From NCBI GenBank assembly GCA_028292505.1, contig JAQGMF010000010.1, forward strand, positions 1-64,000: a stretch of DNA of 64,000 nt, in the 5' to 3' direction. The position numbers and the translations under genes are program-made. Of the stretch, positions 39,760 through 49,934 are shown in pieces. This stretch comes from Rhodocyclales bacterium. GTDB lineage: Bacteria; Pseudomonadota; Gammaproteobacteria; Burkholderiales; Rhodocyclaceae. Positions within the stretch are counted from its first letter, which is position 1; every line of letters begins with the position of its first letter. The notes beneath the pieces are model-generated. The model was given only the letters and a program-made list of their open reading frames with translations. It did not search any database and was not told the DNA's origin.

Positions 39760-40869
39760 TTACTTCAAGGGCTCCCACTTGCCGGCCTTGAATGCATAAA
39801 CGGTGATCGCACCGTCCTTGAGGTCGCCCTTCTCGTCGAACTTGATCATGCCGGTCACACCCTTGTGCTGGATCTTTTTCAGCGCGGGCAGATACTTCGC
39901 GGGCTCGACCGAACCGGCAGTCTTCATCGCATCGATGACTGTCAGGGTAGCGTCGTAGGCATAGGGAGAGTAAGCCTGCACTTCAGCATTGAAGCGCTTC
40001 AGGAAACGCGCCTTGAAATTCTGGTCAGGCAATTGCTCCAGTGGCACGCCGGGTTGCGTGCAGAAAGCACTGCCTTCCTTGATCGCATCGCCAGCGAGTT
40101 TGATGAGTTCCGGCGTACAGCCACCATCGCCCATCAGGAATTTGGCTTCGATGCCGAGCTGCTTGACCTGCTTGACCATCGGGCCGCCCTGCGGGTCCAT
40201 GCCACCGAAGAAAATGACATCGGGATTTTGCGACTTGACCTTGGTGAGGATGGTCATGAAGTCGGTGGCCTTGTCGGTCGTGAATTCACGCGTGGTGACA
40301 GTGCCGCCACCGGCCTTGACGGCCTTCTCGAATTCGTCGGCCAGACCTTGACCGTAAGCGGAGCGATCATCGATCACAGCAACTTTTTTGCCCAGCTTGC
40401 TGAGGGCGAATTTCGCCGCCGCGGGGCCTTGCTTGCCGTCATGTGCCATGACGCGGAAGACGTTTTCGAACCCTTGCTGGGTCAGCGTCGGATTGGTGGC
40501 CGAGGGCGAGATCATGACGATGCCGGCCTGGTTGTAGATGCGCGAGGCGGGAATCGTCGTGCCGGAATTCATGTGGCCAATGACCGCCTTCACGCCCGCA
40601 TCGACGAGGCGTTGCGCCACCGCCGTACCTTGCTTCGGATCGGCCTGGTCATCTTCTCCGACCAGCTCGAACTTGACCTTCTTGCCACCGACAACCACAC
40701 CCTTAGCGTTGGCGTCCTCAATTGCAAGACGCACGCCATTTTCCGTGTCCTTGCCAAGATGGGCCTGGGCCCCCGTCAGCGGCGCTGAGCTTCCGATTTT
40801 CACAACCATTTCCTGCGCGTGCACCGTGCCGAATGCCAGCATGGCCAACGCAATCATCGTTTTTTTCAT
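39760..40869 (-). CDS. livK: branched-chain amino acid ABC transporter substrate-binding protein
   Basis: Periplasmic binding protein of 369 residues with a signal peptide (MKKTMIALAMLAFGTVHAQ, cleavage before QE) and a type I two-lobed fold. Motifs VKIGSSAPLTGAQAHLGKD, VVGEDD-like VGEDDQADPKQGTAVAQRLV, and IMTILTKVKSQNPDVIFFGG are typical. The ligand contact YGQGLADEF is present. A GGAGG box precedes the ATG. It is transcribed ahead of livHMGF. Whether it binds Leu/Ile/Val or another amino acid is not resolved. Confidence 0.93.
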   Translation of the reverse strand: MKKTMIALAMLAFGTVHAQEMVVKIGSSAPLTGAQAHLGKDTENGVRLAIEDANAKGVVVGGKKVKFELVGEDDQADPKQGTAVAQRLVDAGVKAVIGHMNSGTTIPASRIYNQAGIVMISPSATNPTLTQQGFENVFRVMAHDGKQGPAAAKFALSKLGKKVAVIDDRSAYGQGLADEFEKAVKAGGGTVTTREFTTDKATDFMTILTKVKSQNPDVIFFGGMDPQGGPMVKQVKQLGIEAKFLMGDGGCTPELIKLAGDAIKEGSAFCTQPGVPLEQLPDQNFKARFLKRFNAEVQAYSPYAYDATLTVIDAMKTAGSVEPAKYLPALKKIQHKGVTGMIKFDEKGDLKDGAITVYAFKAGKWEPLK

Positions 40870-41093
40870 GACTACCTCCGCAAAGACACATCACTCAAAC
40901 TTGTCCATCGCTGTTCAAGGAACAGTTCCGGAAGCCGAAGACAACCTGTGGGCCGACGTCGCGAGCCTACACCTCGCGAGGATGTTACAGAATATACGGC
41001 CACAACAAAATGATTGTTGGGCCTCGCCCAATACGCGGGTCCAAATTCTAACGCGGGTCACCGGCCGGCAAACCGACACGAGAAGGAGACCTT

Positions 41094-41999
41094 GTGAGTG
41101 ACGCCATGATCTTGCAAATCGAGAATGCCGACCAGCGTCTGGGCTTGCTACCTGCGCTCGGCGGCAGTGCTGCTTTCTGGGAAGTTCGTCGCGACGGCGC
41201 GTGGCAAGCCATCTGGCGCCCCTACGAGCCGGCGGAAGACGGCAAGCGCGTGGTCGCCAATTTTCCGCTCGTGCCTTTCTCCAACCGCATCAGCGGCGGT
41301 GGCATCACAGTCGGCGGCGTGTTTTACCCGATGACGCCGAACCGCGAGGGCGCCTTTCCGATTCACGGCAATGGCTGGATGCACGAATGGGAAGTACGCG
41401 AGCACACCGCGCAAACCATCGAACTGGTCGTGGAATCGCATTGCAAACACGACTATCCATGGGACTACTTTGCGACGCAACGCTACCGTCTCACGGACGA
41501 AGGGATGACGATGCGGCTCGAAGTCGAGCATCTCGGCGACACGCCGATGCCCTACGGGCTGGGCTGGCATCCCTACACGCTGCGCGGTAACGATGTGCAG
41601 GAGCCGCGTCTGCAATTCAAAACCGACGGTTACTGGCAGGGTGATGACAATGGCATTCCCGTCCAGCATGTTCGCGAATTGCCTGACGGCTGGGACTTCA
41701 ACACCTTGTGCACGCTCGACCACGGCAGGATCGACCACAATTTTTCAGGCTGGGATGGGCGGGTGCGCGTGGAGCGCGATGACATCGACCTGCGCATCGA
41801 ATCGCAGACAACCGAGCCGGCCGGTCTCACCACCGCGATCCTGTTCCGCCCCGAAGATCAGATCTTCTTCTGCGTCGAGCCCGTCACCCACATTACAGAC
41901 GCCTTCAACCGACCCGGTATGCCAGGCCTGCGCATGCTGCAAAAAGGCGAGCGCATGTCGCTGGAGGTCGTACATCGGCTATCGCACATCGGAGCTTGA
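41094..41999 (+). CDS. aldose 1-epimerase family protein
   Basis: A galactose mutarotase-fold enzyme of 301 residues that interconverts anomers of a hexose or sugar phosphate. Conserved features are FPLVPFSNRISGG, FPIHGNGWMHEW with the catalytic His region, YGLGWHPYTLRG with the second His, and the C-terminal catalytic Glu in FFCVEPVTHI. The start is GTG at 41094 with AGAAGGAG eight bases upstream. The exact sugar is unknown; no sugar pathway genes are adjacent. Confidence 0.9.
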   Translation: MSDAMILQIENADQRLGLLPALGGSAAFWEVRRDGAWQAIWRPYEPAEDGKRVVANFPLVPFSNRISGGGITVGGVFYPMTPNREGAFPIHGNGWMHEWEVREHTAQTIELVVESHCKHDYPWDYFATQRYRLTDEGMTMRLEVEHLGDTPMPYGLGWHPYTLRGNDVQEPRLQFKTDGYWQGDDNGIPVQHVRELPDGWDFNTLCTLDHGRIDHNFSGWDGRVRVERDDIDLRIESQTTEPAGLTTAILFRPEDQIFFCVEPVTHITDAFNRPGMPGLRMLQKGERMSLEVVHRLSHIGA

Positions 42000-42130
42000 C
42001 GCCATCGCACCGCGACAGACGGCAAAATACCGGCATGACATGTGCACGTTGGCTCCCGGCTTGACGATCCGCATTAGCGAGGGCACTTCATCTGTTAGAG
42101 TGGCTGCGAATTAAATGACAGGGGGGTGAC

Positions 42131-45100
42131 ATGGCATCGCGCAGCGCACGACACATCAACAAGAAGCTGGTTCTGATTCTGCTGGTTGTATGCGTTGCGG
42201 TTACCGCGACAGCGGGAGTCTGGTGGACAAAAAGACATCGCTCACCCAGCGCGGCTTCCGGTGACGCAGTATTGCCCACGGTAAGCGGTCCTTTCAAAGT
42301 CAGCAGCTGTCTGACGCGTCTGCACGATGACAAGCCGGCGCTGGCGGTCATGTTCTCGGACAATGTGCTGGGCGACCAAGCGCTGGACAAGCTGATCGAA
42401 GTTTCTGATATCGGCGCGGCCAAGAAGGATGAAGAGTCCTCGGACAAGAAGAGCCTGCCTGCCTCGGCCCCCGTCGCAGAAATCGTCAAGGGCGGTTGGA
42501 TCGTCTCCGACAATCCGCACGTTCTGCTATTCCCTTTCGTCAAACCCGGTCGCCAGTATCGTGTGACCTTGAGTGCGACGCTGGCATCCACCTCCGGCCG
42601 CAAGCTGGACAAACAGCACAATTGCGAGGTCTCCAGCGACGAAATGTCGCCTTCATATTTCTTCGCCAGCAAGGGCACGGTCTTGCCAGCCGGGCTGAAT
42701 GGCGGTTTGCCGGTCGTCACCGTCAACATTCCCGAAATTGATGTCCAGTTCCTGCGTGTCTCACCGGGAAAAATGCCGCAGTTCATCGACATGGTGATGG
42801 GCAAGCGCCACACGAAAACCGACGAGGAGAGCGACGGCGAAGGAAATGGGGAAGAGGAAGGCGGCGATTATTACGACTACTGGAGCAACCGCAACCATCT
42901 CAAGGGTCAGACCTCCGGCTGGCAACTCAATGCGCTGCAGGGCATGGCTGACAGCGTCTATAGCGGCCGTTTCCTCACTAGCGACATCGCCAACAGCCGC
43001 AAGGTGACTTTCCTGCCCGTCGAGGAGATCAAGGAGCTTAAAGAGCCCGGTATTTACGTGGCTGTCATGAGCCGTCCGGGTTTCTTCGACAACGACTACC
43101 AAGTTACTTATTTTTATGTCAGCGACATTGGCCTGCATGTGCGTCGCCAGGTCAAGCAAACCGATGTATTCACCACTTCCCTGCGCAGCGGCAAAGCGCA
43201 GGGCAGCGTCGATCTCGAAGTACTCGGCGGCGAGGGCAAGTCCTTGCTGCGTGGCAAGACGGACGGTGACGGCCATGGCGTCATGCCAGGCCTGCCCGAT
43301 GGCGCACGCCTGCTGCTCGCCCGGCGCGGCAATGAAACATCCATCATCGCGCTGCAGGAGCCCGGTCTCGATCTGGCCGAATTCGATATCGGCGGTTACC
43401 TGCCGCGCGACGCGAAACTGTTCGCCTGGGCCGGCCGCGACCTGTATCGACCGGGCGAGAAATTCACGGTCTCGCTGATGGCGCGCAATGCCGATGGTAC
43501 GGCCTTGCCGCCGGCTCCGATCAAGGTGGAGTTGAAGAAACCGAGCGGCGATGTGGTCAGCTCGACGATATGGCAACCGAATATCAAGACGCCCGGCTAT
43601 TTGCAACAGAACATCGAACTGCCGCCCGATGCGGCGACGGGCAAATGGTCGCTGGAATTCCGCGCCGACCCGTCGGCCAAGCGGGCCGATACGATCTGGA
43701 CCTTCCAGGTCGAGGAGTTCCTGCCCGAGCGCATGAAGCTCACGCTCAACAGCGACACGACACCACTGGCCAGCGGAGATGCCTTCAGCATTGCCGTGCA
43801 GGGCGACTATCTCTACGGCGCGCCCGCTTCGGGCAACCGTCTGCTCGGCAGCGTGGCGCAGGAGCGCGCACGCAACCCCTTGGCCAAGGAGTGGCCCGGC
43901 TTCATCTTCGGCGACTTCGCCGACGACAAGGAAAAGAGCCGCGCCGAGCTGGACGAAACCGCGCTCGATGACAATGGCAAGACGGTGATCAATGTGCCGT
44001 TCGCTGCTGAAGCCAAGTCGCCGATGCGCGTGCGCGCTTCGCTGAGCCTGCTCGAATCGGGCGGCCGTCCAGTGGTGCGCTCGGTGGAGCGCGTGTGGTG
44101 GCCTGCCAAGGCAGCCATTGCGCTGCGCCCGGCCTTCGATAGCGACGTGACGCGCGAAGGCAGCATGGCCGAGTTCGAACTGATTCGTGTGACACCCACA
44201 GGCAAATTCGCCGCGCTCAAGGAGGCACCTTTCCGCCTCGTGCGCGAAAACCGTCAGTACTACTGGCGCTATGACGCGGGGCGCGGCTGGCATTCGGGCT
44301 ACACGGAGGCAGAAGAAACCGTGCACGCCGGCGCCCTGCAACTCAAGGCGCGCGCCAAGCTGACCGTGCCCGTGGAGTGGGGCACCTATCGCCTGGAAAT
44401 CACCGATCCGGAAACGCAGTTGATCACGCGCTACCGTTTCTACGCAGGCTGGAACGCGCAGGATTCGGAAAGCATCGGCAACCGCCCGGACCGTGTGCGT
44501 CTGCAACTCGAAGGTGCGCCGGTCAAACCCGGCGACAGCGTCAAGCTGAAGATCGTGCCGCCGCATGACGGCGAAGCACTGGTGTTGGTCGAAGCCGACA
44601 AGGTGTTGTGGAGCACGCGCGTTTCCGTCAGCACGGATGGGACCACCGTGACGATTCCGATCGACAAGAGCTGGAACCGTTCGGACATGTACGTCTCGAC
44701 GGTGGTATTCCGTCCGGGTAGCCAGGGTGATCGCGTCACACCCGCTCGCGCGATTGGCCTGACCTGGCTGCCGCTGGCGCGCGAGTCGCGCAAGCTCAAG
44801 GTGAGCGTCACGGCGCCAGCTCGCGTCGAGCCCGAGAAGCGCATGCTGGCGCACGTCAAGGTCGACGGCGCTGCGGGCAAAGCGGCGATGGTGACGGTCT
44901 CCGCCGTGGATGTCGGCATTCTCAACATCACCAGCTTCAAGACGCCCGACCCGTTCGACTTCTTCTTCGGCAAGCATCGCTTCGGTGCCGAGCTGACCGA
45001 CATCTATGGCAAGCTCATCGAGCGTATGGATGGCACGCCGGGCAAGCTCAAATGGGGCGGCGACGCCGGCATGCGCGACACGCGCAGCATGCCCAAGAAG

Positions 45101-47254
45101 GTGAAGCTGATTGACCTATTCTCCGGCCCGATCCAGCTCGATGCCAAGGGTGAAGCCGATGTGCCGCTCGACGTGCCTGACTTCAACGGCACACTGCGCC
45201 TGATGGTCGTCGCATCCACCGCCGACACCTATGGCAACGCCGACCGTGAAGTCACCGTGTCGGCACCCATCGTCGCCGAGATCGCCATGCCGCGCTTCAT
45301 CGGCCCCGGCGATAGTTCGACCTTCGCGCTCGATGTCACCAACATGATGGGCAGCGAGCAGAACGTCAGCATCAAACTCAGTGCCGATAAGCTGCTGCGC
45401 ATCGCCGATGGTGAGCGCGTACTCAAGCTTGCCGACAAGCAGCGCAATATCCTGCGCTTCACGGTCGAGCCCACCGAGCCGTATGGTTTGTCGCGCGTGA
45501 TGCTCGACGTGAAGACCAGCGGCCAAAGACCCATTGTCATACACCGTGAGTTCGCGTTGCAGATCCAGCCACCGGTGCCGCGCGAGCAAGATGCCCGCCG
45601 CATACGCATCGAGCCGGGCAGTAGCCAGCGCCTCGACACGGCGATGGTCGAGCGCTTCTTCCGCGGCTCGGCAACCCTGAGCGCCACGATCTCCAGCAAA
45701 CCACCGCTGAATGTGCGCAGCATCGTGAAGGGGCTGCTGGACTATCCGTATGGCTGCCTGGAGCAGACTACCAGCGCGGCTTACCCGCACGTCTTCATCG
45801 ACGAGGAAGGCGCCAAAGCCGTCGGCCTGGAACCGCGCACGCGCGAGCAGCGCGCCAAATTCATCGAAGGTGCGATTGGCCGCATCGCAGGCATGCAGGG
45901 CGCAGCGGGTGGCTTCCGCCTGTGGAATGGCGACGACGGACCTTATGAGCAATGGCTCACGCCGTATGTCACGGGCTTCCTCATGGATGCGCGCGAAGCC
46001 GGCTTCAACGTGCCGGAAGAGATGACCAAGCGCGCCGAGCAATGGATGCTGCAACGCCTCAATGGCGCAGGCAACGAATTCCCGTCGCTGCCTGCGGCGA
46101 TGAAGCCCGATGCAAATGGCCGCTACGACTGGCGCGACTACGATCTGCTGCGTAACAGCCACCAGCGTTTCGCCGAACTGGCGCACATCGGCTACATGCT
46201 GGCACGCGAACAGAAAGCACCGCTCGCATCACTACGCCTGCTCTACGACCAGTACCGCGACCGTGCGCGCTCGCCGCTGCCCTTGGTGCACCTGGGCATC
46301 GCGCTGGGCATGATGGGTGACAGCAAACGCGGGGACGCGGCCATCGCCGAAGCAATGACAAAGTCATATGGCATCCGCACCGACTGGGAGTGGGACTGGC
46401 TTGGCGATTACGGCACGGCGGTGCGCGACCAGGCCATGTCCTACGCGCTGATGCTGCGTCACAAGATCAACCATCCGCAGCGCGAGAACATGCTGCTTAA
46501 TCTGGCGGATCGTCTCGGCAAACCACGCGGCTACTTCTCGACGCAGGAGCGCATCGCGCTGTTCCTCGCCGCGCGTGCGGCGGGCGGCACCGTCGGTGAA
46601 GCGTGGAACGCCAACATCAAGACGGCCGATGGCGACAGCGCGCTGACATCGAAGAACAGCGAAATGCGCAGCTTCGATCCGGCGCTCGCCGCCAAGGGCA
46701 TCGTCGTCGAGAACAAGGGCACGGGGCCGCTATGGCTCGAAGTCGAAGCCAGCGGTTACCCGCTCAAGCCGCCGGTGGCCAGTACCGACAAGATCGTGCT
46801 CGAACGCCGCTGGTTCACCACCGACGGTAAACCGTGGAAAGCCGGGCCGCTGAAAGTCGGTGACATGCTCATCGTGCGCGTCACGGCGACAGCGAAGCAA
46901 CGCATCGAAGACGGCCTCATCATCGATCACATCCCCGCAGGTCTCGAAGTGGAAAACCTCAACCTGTCGCAGGGACCGCAGTCGGGCGAGTTCACCATCG
47001 ACGGCATCAACGTCGGCGAAGCGATGAAGAGCGAACGCATCAAGCATCGTGAGTATCGCGACGACCGTTTCGTCGCCGCCGTGAAACTCGACGGAGAAAC
47101 CGTGCGCCTGTTCTACATGCTGCGCGTGGTGACACCGGGTCACTTCAACGTACCGGCACCGTATGCCGAAGACATGTACCGACCGGACATCCGCGCGCAT
47201 GGTCCTTCGTCGGATTCGGTGACGGTGGTTGATCCACGTGCGGCGGCGAAATAA
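42131..47254 (+). CDS. yfhM: bacterial alpha-2-macroglobulin with thioester motif (YfhM-like)
   Basis: A 1707-residue bacterial A2M thought to trap proteases in the periplasm and protect the cell when the wall is breached. It has an N-terminal membrane anchor (KLVLILLVVCVAVTATAGVWW, residues ~12-32), many MG-type beta domains, the AWAGRDLYRPGEKF motif, bait-like regions, and the reactive thioester CLEQ with Cys1209 in YGCLEQTTSAAYPHV, followed by the helical TED domain and the receptor-like C terminus. E. coli YfhM is a lipoprotein; here no lipobox is seen. It is followed by pbpC, its classical partner, across a repeat. Confidence 0.93.
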   Translation: MASRSARHINKKLVLILLVVCVAVTATAGVWWTKRHRSPSAASGDAVLPTVSGPFKVSSCLTRLHDDKPALAVMFSDNVLGDQALDKLIEVSDIGAAKKDEESSDKKSLPASAPVAEIVKGGWIVSDNPHVLLFPFVKPGRQYRVTLSATLASTSGRKLDKQHNCEVSSDEMSPSYFFASKGTVLPAGLNGGLPVVTVNIPEIDVQFLRVSPGKMPQFIDMVMGKRHTKTDEESDGEGNGEEEGGDYYDYWSNRNHLKGQTSGWQLNALQGMADSVYSGRFLTSDIANSRKVTFLPVEEIKELKEPGIYVAVMSRPGFFDNDYQVTYFYVSDIGLHVRRQVKQTDVFTTSLRSGKAQGSVDLEVLGGEGKSLLRGKTDGDGHGVMPGLPDGARLLLARRGNETSIIALQEPGLDLAEFDIGGYLPRDAKLFAWAGRDLYRPGEKFTVSLMARNADGTALPPAPIKVELKKPSGDVVSSTIWQPNIKTPGYLQQNIELPPDAATGKWSLEFRADPSAKRADTIWTFQVEEFLPERMKLTLNSDTTPLASGDAFSIAVQGDYLYGAPASGNRLLGSVAQERARNPLAKEWPGFIFGDFADDKEKSRAELDETALDDNGKTVINVPFAAEAKSPMRVRASLSLLESGGRPVVRSVERVWWPAKAAIALRPAFDSDVTREGSMAEFELIRVTPTGKFAALKEAPFRLVRENRQYYWRYDAGRGWHSGYTEAEETVHAGALQLKARAKLTVPVEWGTYRLEITDPETQLITRYRFYAGWNAQDSESIGNRPDRVRLQLEGAPVKPGDSVKLKIVPPHDGEALVLVEADKVLWSTRVSVSTDGTTVTIPIDKSWNRSDMYVSTVVFRPGSQGDRVTPARAIGLTWLPLARESRKLKVSVTAPARVEPEKRMLAHVKVDGAAGKAAMVTVSAVDVGILNITSFKTPDPFDFFFGKHRFGAELTDIYGKLIERMDGTPGKLKWGGDAGMRDTRSMPKKVKLIDLFSGPIQLDAKGEADVPLDVPDFNGTLRLMVVASTADTYGNADREVTVSAPIVAEIAMPRFIGPGDSSTFALDVTNMMGSEQNVSIKLSADKLLRIADGERVLKLADKQRNILRFTVEPTEPYGLSRVMLDVKTSGQRPIVIHREFALQIQPPVPREQDARRIRIEPGSSQRLDTAMVERFFRGSATLSATISSKPPLNVRSIVKGLLDYPYGCLEQTTSAAYPHVFIDEEGAKAVGLEPRTREQRAKFIEGAIGRIAGMQGAAGGFRLWNGDDGPYEQWLTPYVTGFLMDAREAGFNVPEEMTKRAEQWMLQRLNGAGNEFPSLPAAMKPDANGRYDWRDYDLLRNSHQRFAELAHIGYMLAREQKAPLASLRLLYDQYRDRARSPLPLVHLGIALGMMGDSKRGDAAIAEAMTKSYGIRTDWEWDWLGDYGTAVRDQAMSYALMLRHKINHPQRENMLLNLADRLGKPRGYFSTQERIALFLAARAAGGTVGEAWNANIKTADGDSALTSKNSEMRSFDPALAAKGIVVENKGTGPLWLEVEASGYPLKPPVASTDKIVLERRWFTTDGKPWKAGPLKVGDMLIVRVTATAKQRIEDGLIIDHIPAGLEVENLNLSQGPQSGEFTIDGINVGEAMKSERIKHREYRDDRFVAAVKLDGETVRLFYMLRVVTPGHFNVPAPYAEDMYRPDIRAHGPSSDSVTVVDPRAAAK

Positions 47255-47307
47255 ACCATATGTCATTATCAGGTTACGATGAAGCTGCTGCTTGCCAGAT
47301 TGTTCGC

Positions 47308-47430
47308 TCTCCCCTCTCCCGGCCCTGACGGGCCACCCTCCCCCGAGGGGGAGGGGACTGCAAACACCGCACCAACTCAGCCGTTCCCTCCCCCTCGGGG
47401 GAGGGTGGCCGGAGGCCGGGAGAGGGGAAA
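47308..47430. repeat. long imperfect palindrome CTCCCCTCTCCCGG...CCGGGAGAGGGG
   Basis: Nested arms: CTCCCCTCTCCCGGCC with GGCCGGGAGAGGGG, and GGCCACCCTCCCCC with GGGGGAGGGTGGCC. About 120 bases, able to fold as one long hairpin between the A2M and pbpC genes. Confidence 0.85.
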
Positions 47431-47473
47431 GCGCCGCACAGGACAATGGCATCTTTGATCTCTCGCTCAAGCA

Positions 47474-49834
47474 ATGTTTGATTTTCTTCCTCGGATGCTT
47501 TCCTGGACACGCCGTCACCCCTGGCGCGCCACGCTCGCCGCTCTCCTCACTGCATTACTCCTGCTCGACCAGCGCTTCCCGCCACCCCTGCCGCACGACG
47601 AAGCCGGCCTCGTCGTTGTCGCGCGTGATGGCTCGCCGCTACGCGGCTGGCCAGATGACGATGGCGTATGGCGCTATCCAGTCACGCCCGAACAGGTCTC
47701 GCCACGCTACCTCGACGCACTGCTGACCTACGAGGACCGCTGGTTTCGCTGGCATCCTGGTATCAACCCTGTTGCGCTGTTACGCGCTGGTTGGCAGTGG
47801 GTAGCACAAGGTCATATTGTGTCGGGCGGGTCGACGCTGAGCATGCAGGTGGCGCGCGCGCTCGAACCAGTGCCGCGCACGGTGCGCGGCAAGCTGCGCC
47901 AGATGTGCCGCGCCGTGCAGCTCGAACTGCGTCTTTCCAAGCGCGAAATCCTGACCCTCTACCTCAACCACGCACCCATGGGCGGCATCGTCGAAGGCGT
48001 CGAGATGGCCAGCCGCAGCTATCTGGGCAAGAGCGCCGCGCAGCTCTCGTCCGCCGAAGCGGCCCTGCTGGTGGTGCTGCCACAAGCACCGTCGCGTCTG
48101 CGGCCAGATCGTCACGCCGACCGCGCGCAACGCGCGCGCGACAAGGTATTGCATCGCATGGCCAAGCTCGGTCACTGGTCGCAGGCCGAGGTCGACGATG
48201 CGCTGATCGAGCGCGTCGGCACCAACCCGCCGCGACTGGCCTGGCTTGCGCCGCTCGCCACCGAGCGCCTGCACCAAGCGGCGCGCAGGAATACCAGCGA
48301 GGGCACGCATCAACCCAGCATCGTGCGCTCGACGCTGGATCGCGACATGCAATCCATGCTCGAACGCCTGCTCGCCGACCGCGTTGCACAGTTGCCGCGC
48401 TTCGTTTCGATGGCGGCGCTGGTCGTGGACAGCAAGACACTTGAAGTTCTCGCCTATGCGGGCTCGGCGGACTTCTCTGACCCGCGCCGCTTCAGCCATG
48501 TCGACATGGTGCGTGGCGTGCGCTCGCCGGGCTCCACGCTCAAGCCTTTTCTCTACGCCATGGCACTCGACGAAGGCCTGATCCATTCCGAAAGCCTGAT
48601 GGCCGACACGCCGCAATCTTTCGGCGGTTATGACCCTGGCAATTTCCAGGCGAATTTCTCCGGTCCGGTGAGCGTATCGGAAGCATTGCAGCGCTCGCTC
48701 AACGTGCCCGCCGTCGACCTGCTCGACCGCCTCGGCCCGACGCGCTTCGCCGCACGCCTATCGAGCGGTGGCGTGCGTCTGCGCTTACCGAGCGGTGGCT
48801 CGCCCAATCTGAGCATCATCCTCGGCGGGGCGGGTACGACCCTGGAAGAGCTCGTCGGTGGCTACCGCGCACTGGCCGCTGGCGGCATGGCCGGCACGCC
48901 GCGCATCACGCCCGATGCGCCGATGCACGAATCACGCATGATGAGCGCCGGCGCCGCCTACATCGTGCGCAACATCCTCGAAGGCGGTGGCAATCCCGAT
49001 CAACCCTTCGTCGAAGTCGCGGGCCCGCGCCTGGCGTGGAAGACCGGTACCAGCTATGGCTTTCGCGATGCCTGGGCGGTCGGTGTGAGTGGCCGCTACA
49101 CCTTGGGCGTGTGGATCGGCCGCCCGGACGGCACGCCCAACCCTGGCTTCTTCGGCGCCAACGTTGCCGCGCCGCTGTTGCATCAAATGGCAGCGGCATT
49201 ACCGCATAGCGAGCTACCCATGCCCGCCATTCCGGCCGAAGTCAGCAGTGCCCAGATCTGCTGGCCTCTGGGCACTGCAGTGGCCGCCACGCCGCCAGAA
49301 CATTGTCATATTAAGCGCACGGCATGGGTGCTCCGCGACAGCATTCCACCGACATTGCCCGATCGACTTCGCGCCCGCGGTCTCGTGGAAACCATCTGGC
49401 TCGATCCGCGCAATGGATTGCGCACCACTCCCGCCTGCCAACCGGCCGCACAGGCGCGCGAAGTGGCCCACTGGCCAGCCCTGCTGGAGGCCTGGCTCCC
49501 TGCCGCGCAGCGCCAGCAACTCGGCCTGGTCGCCTGGTCTCCCGACTGCCCGCAAGCCAACTCGGTGGGAAGTATTCGCCTGATGGGTCTGCGCGAAGGC
49601 AGCCGCCTACGGCCGACGCCGGGTAGCCGGACGCTCGTCGTCACGCTCGACGCGGTGGGCGGTACCGGTCGCCACTTCTGGCTGCTCGACGGCCAGCAGA
49701 TCGACCCAGGTCGCGGCGGCGTGCGGCAGCGCTTCACGCTGGCAAGCGAAGGCGAACACAGCATCTCGGTGATGGACGCCGCCGGCCATTACGACAGCGT
49801 GTCGTTCAAGGTGGATGGAATCGCAGGGCGCTAG
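47474..49834 (+). CDS. pbpC: penicillin-binding protein 1C
   Basis: A class A PBP acting with bacterial A2M in wall repair. The 786-residue protein has a membrane anchor (residues ~17-34), a GT51 domain (TYEDRWFRWHPGINP; SGGSTLSMQVARALEP; LYLNHAPMGGIVEGVEMASR), a transpeptidase domain with Ser354-x-x-Lys in SPGSTLKPFLYAMALDEG and the KTG in AWKTGTSYGFRDAW, and the C-terminal BiPBP_C domain (about residues 695-786) typical of PBP1C. Start at 47474 with membrane helix immediately after. Paired with the upstream A2M as in E. coli yfhM-pbpC. Confidence 0.94.
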   Translation: MFDFLPRMLSWTRRHPWRATLAALLTALLLLDQRFPPPLPHDEAGLVVVARDGSPLRGWPDDDGVWRYPVTPEQVSPRYLDALLTYEDRWFRWHPGINPVALLRAGWQWVAQGHIVSGGSTLSMQVARALEPVPRTVRGKLRQMCRAVQLELRLSKREILTLYLNHAPMGGIVEGVEMASRSYLGKSAAQLSSAEAALLVVLPQAPSRLRPDRHADRAQRARDKVLHRMAKLGHWSQAEVDDALIERVGTNPPRLAWLAPLATERLHQAARRNTSEGTHQPSIVRSTLDRDMQSMLERLLADRVAQLPRFVSMAALVVDSKTLEVLAYAGSADFSDPRRFSHVDMVRGVRSPGSTLKPFLYAMALDEGLIHSESLMADTPQSFGGYDPGNFQANFSGPVSVSEALQRSLNVPAVDLLDRLGPTRFAARLSSGGVRLRLPSGGSPNLSIILGGAGTTLEELVGGYRALAAGGMAGTPRITPDAPMHESRMMSAGAAYIVRNILEGGGNPDQPFVEVAGPRLAWKTGTSYGFRDAWAVGVSGRYTLGVWIGRPDGTPNPGFFGANVAAPLLHQMAAALPHSELPMPAIPAEVSSAQICWPLGTAVAATPPEHCHIKRTAWVLRDSIPPTLPDRLRARGLVETIWLDPRNGLRTTPACQPAAQAREVAHWPALLEAWLPAAQRQQLGLVAWSPDCPQANSVGSIRLMGLREGSRLRPTPGSRTLVVTLDAVGGTGRHFWLLDGQQIDPGRGGVRQRFTLASEGEHSISVMDAAGHYDSVSFKVDGIAGR

Positions 49835-49934
49835 GGCGTGTTCACAGTAGACAGGGGGTACGACTGAACTCACACGTGCTGACGAGCGTCTTAGTAAGAA
49901 GCCTCAAGCACATACACTTGCACAGGAGACAATC

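Noticed and set aside
42761-44977. 738-residue open frame antisense to the A2M gene
   Set aside because: Mirror frame of a well-supported gene, no motif.
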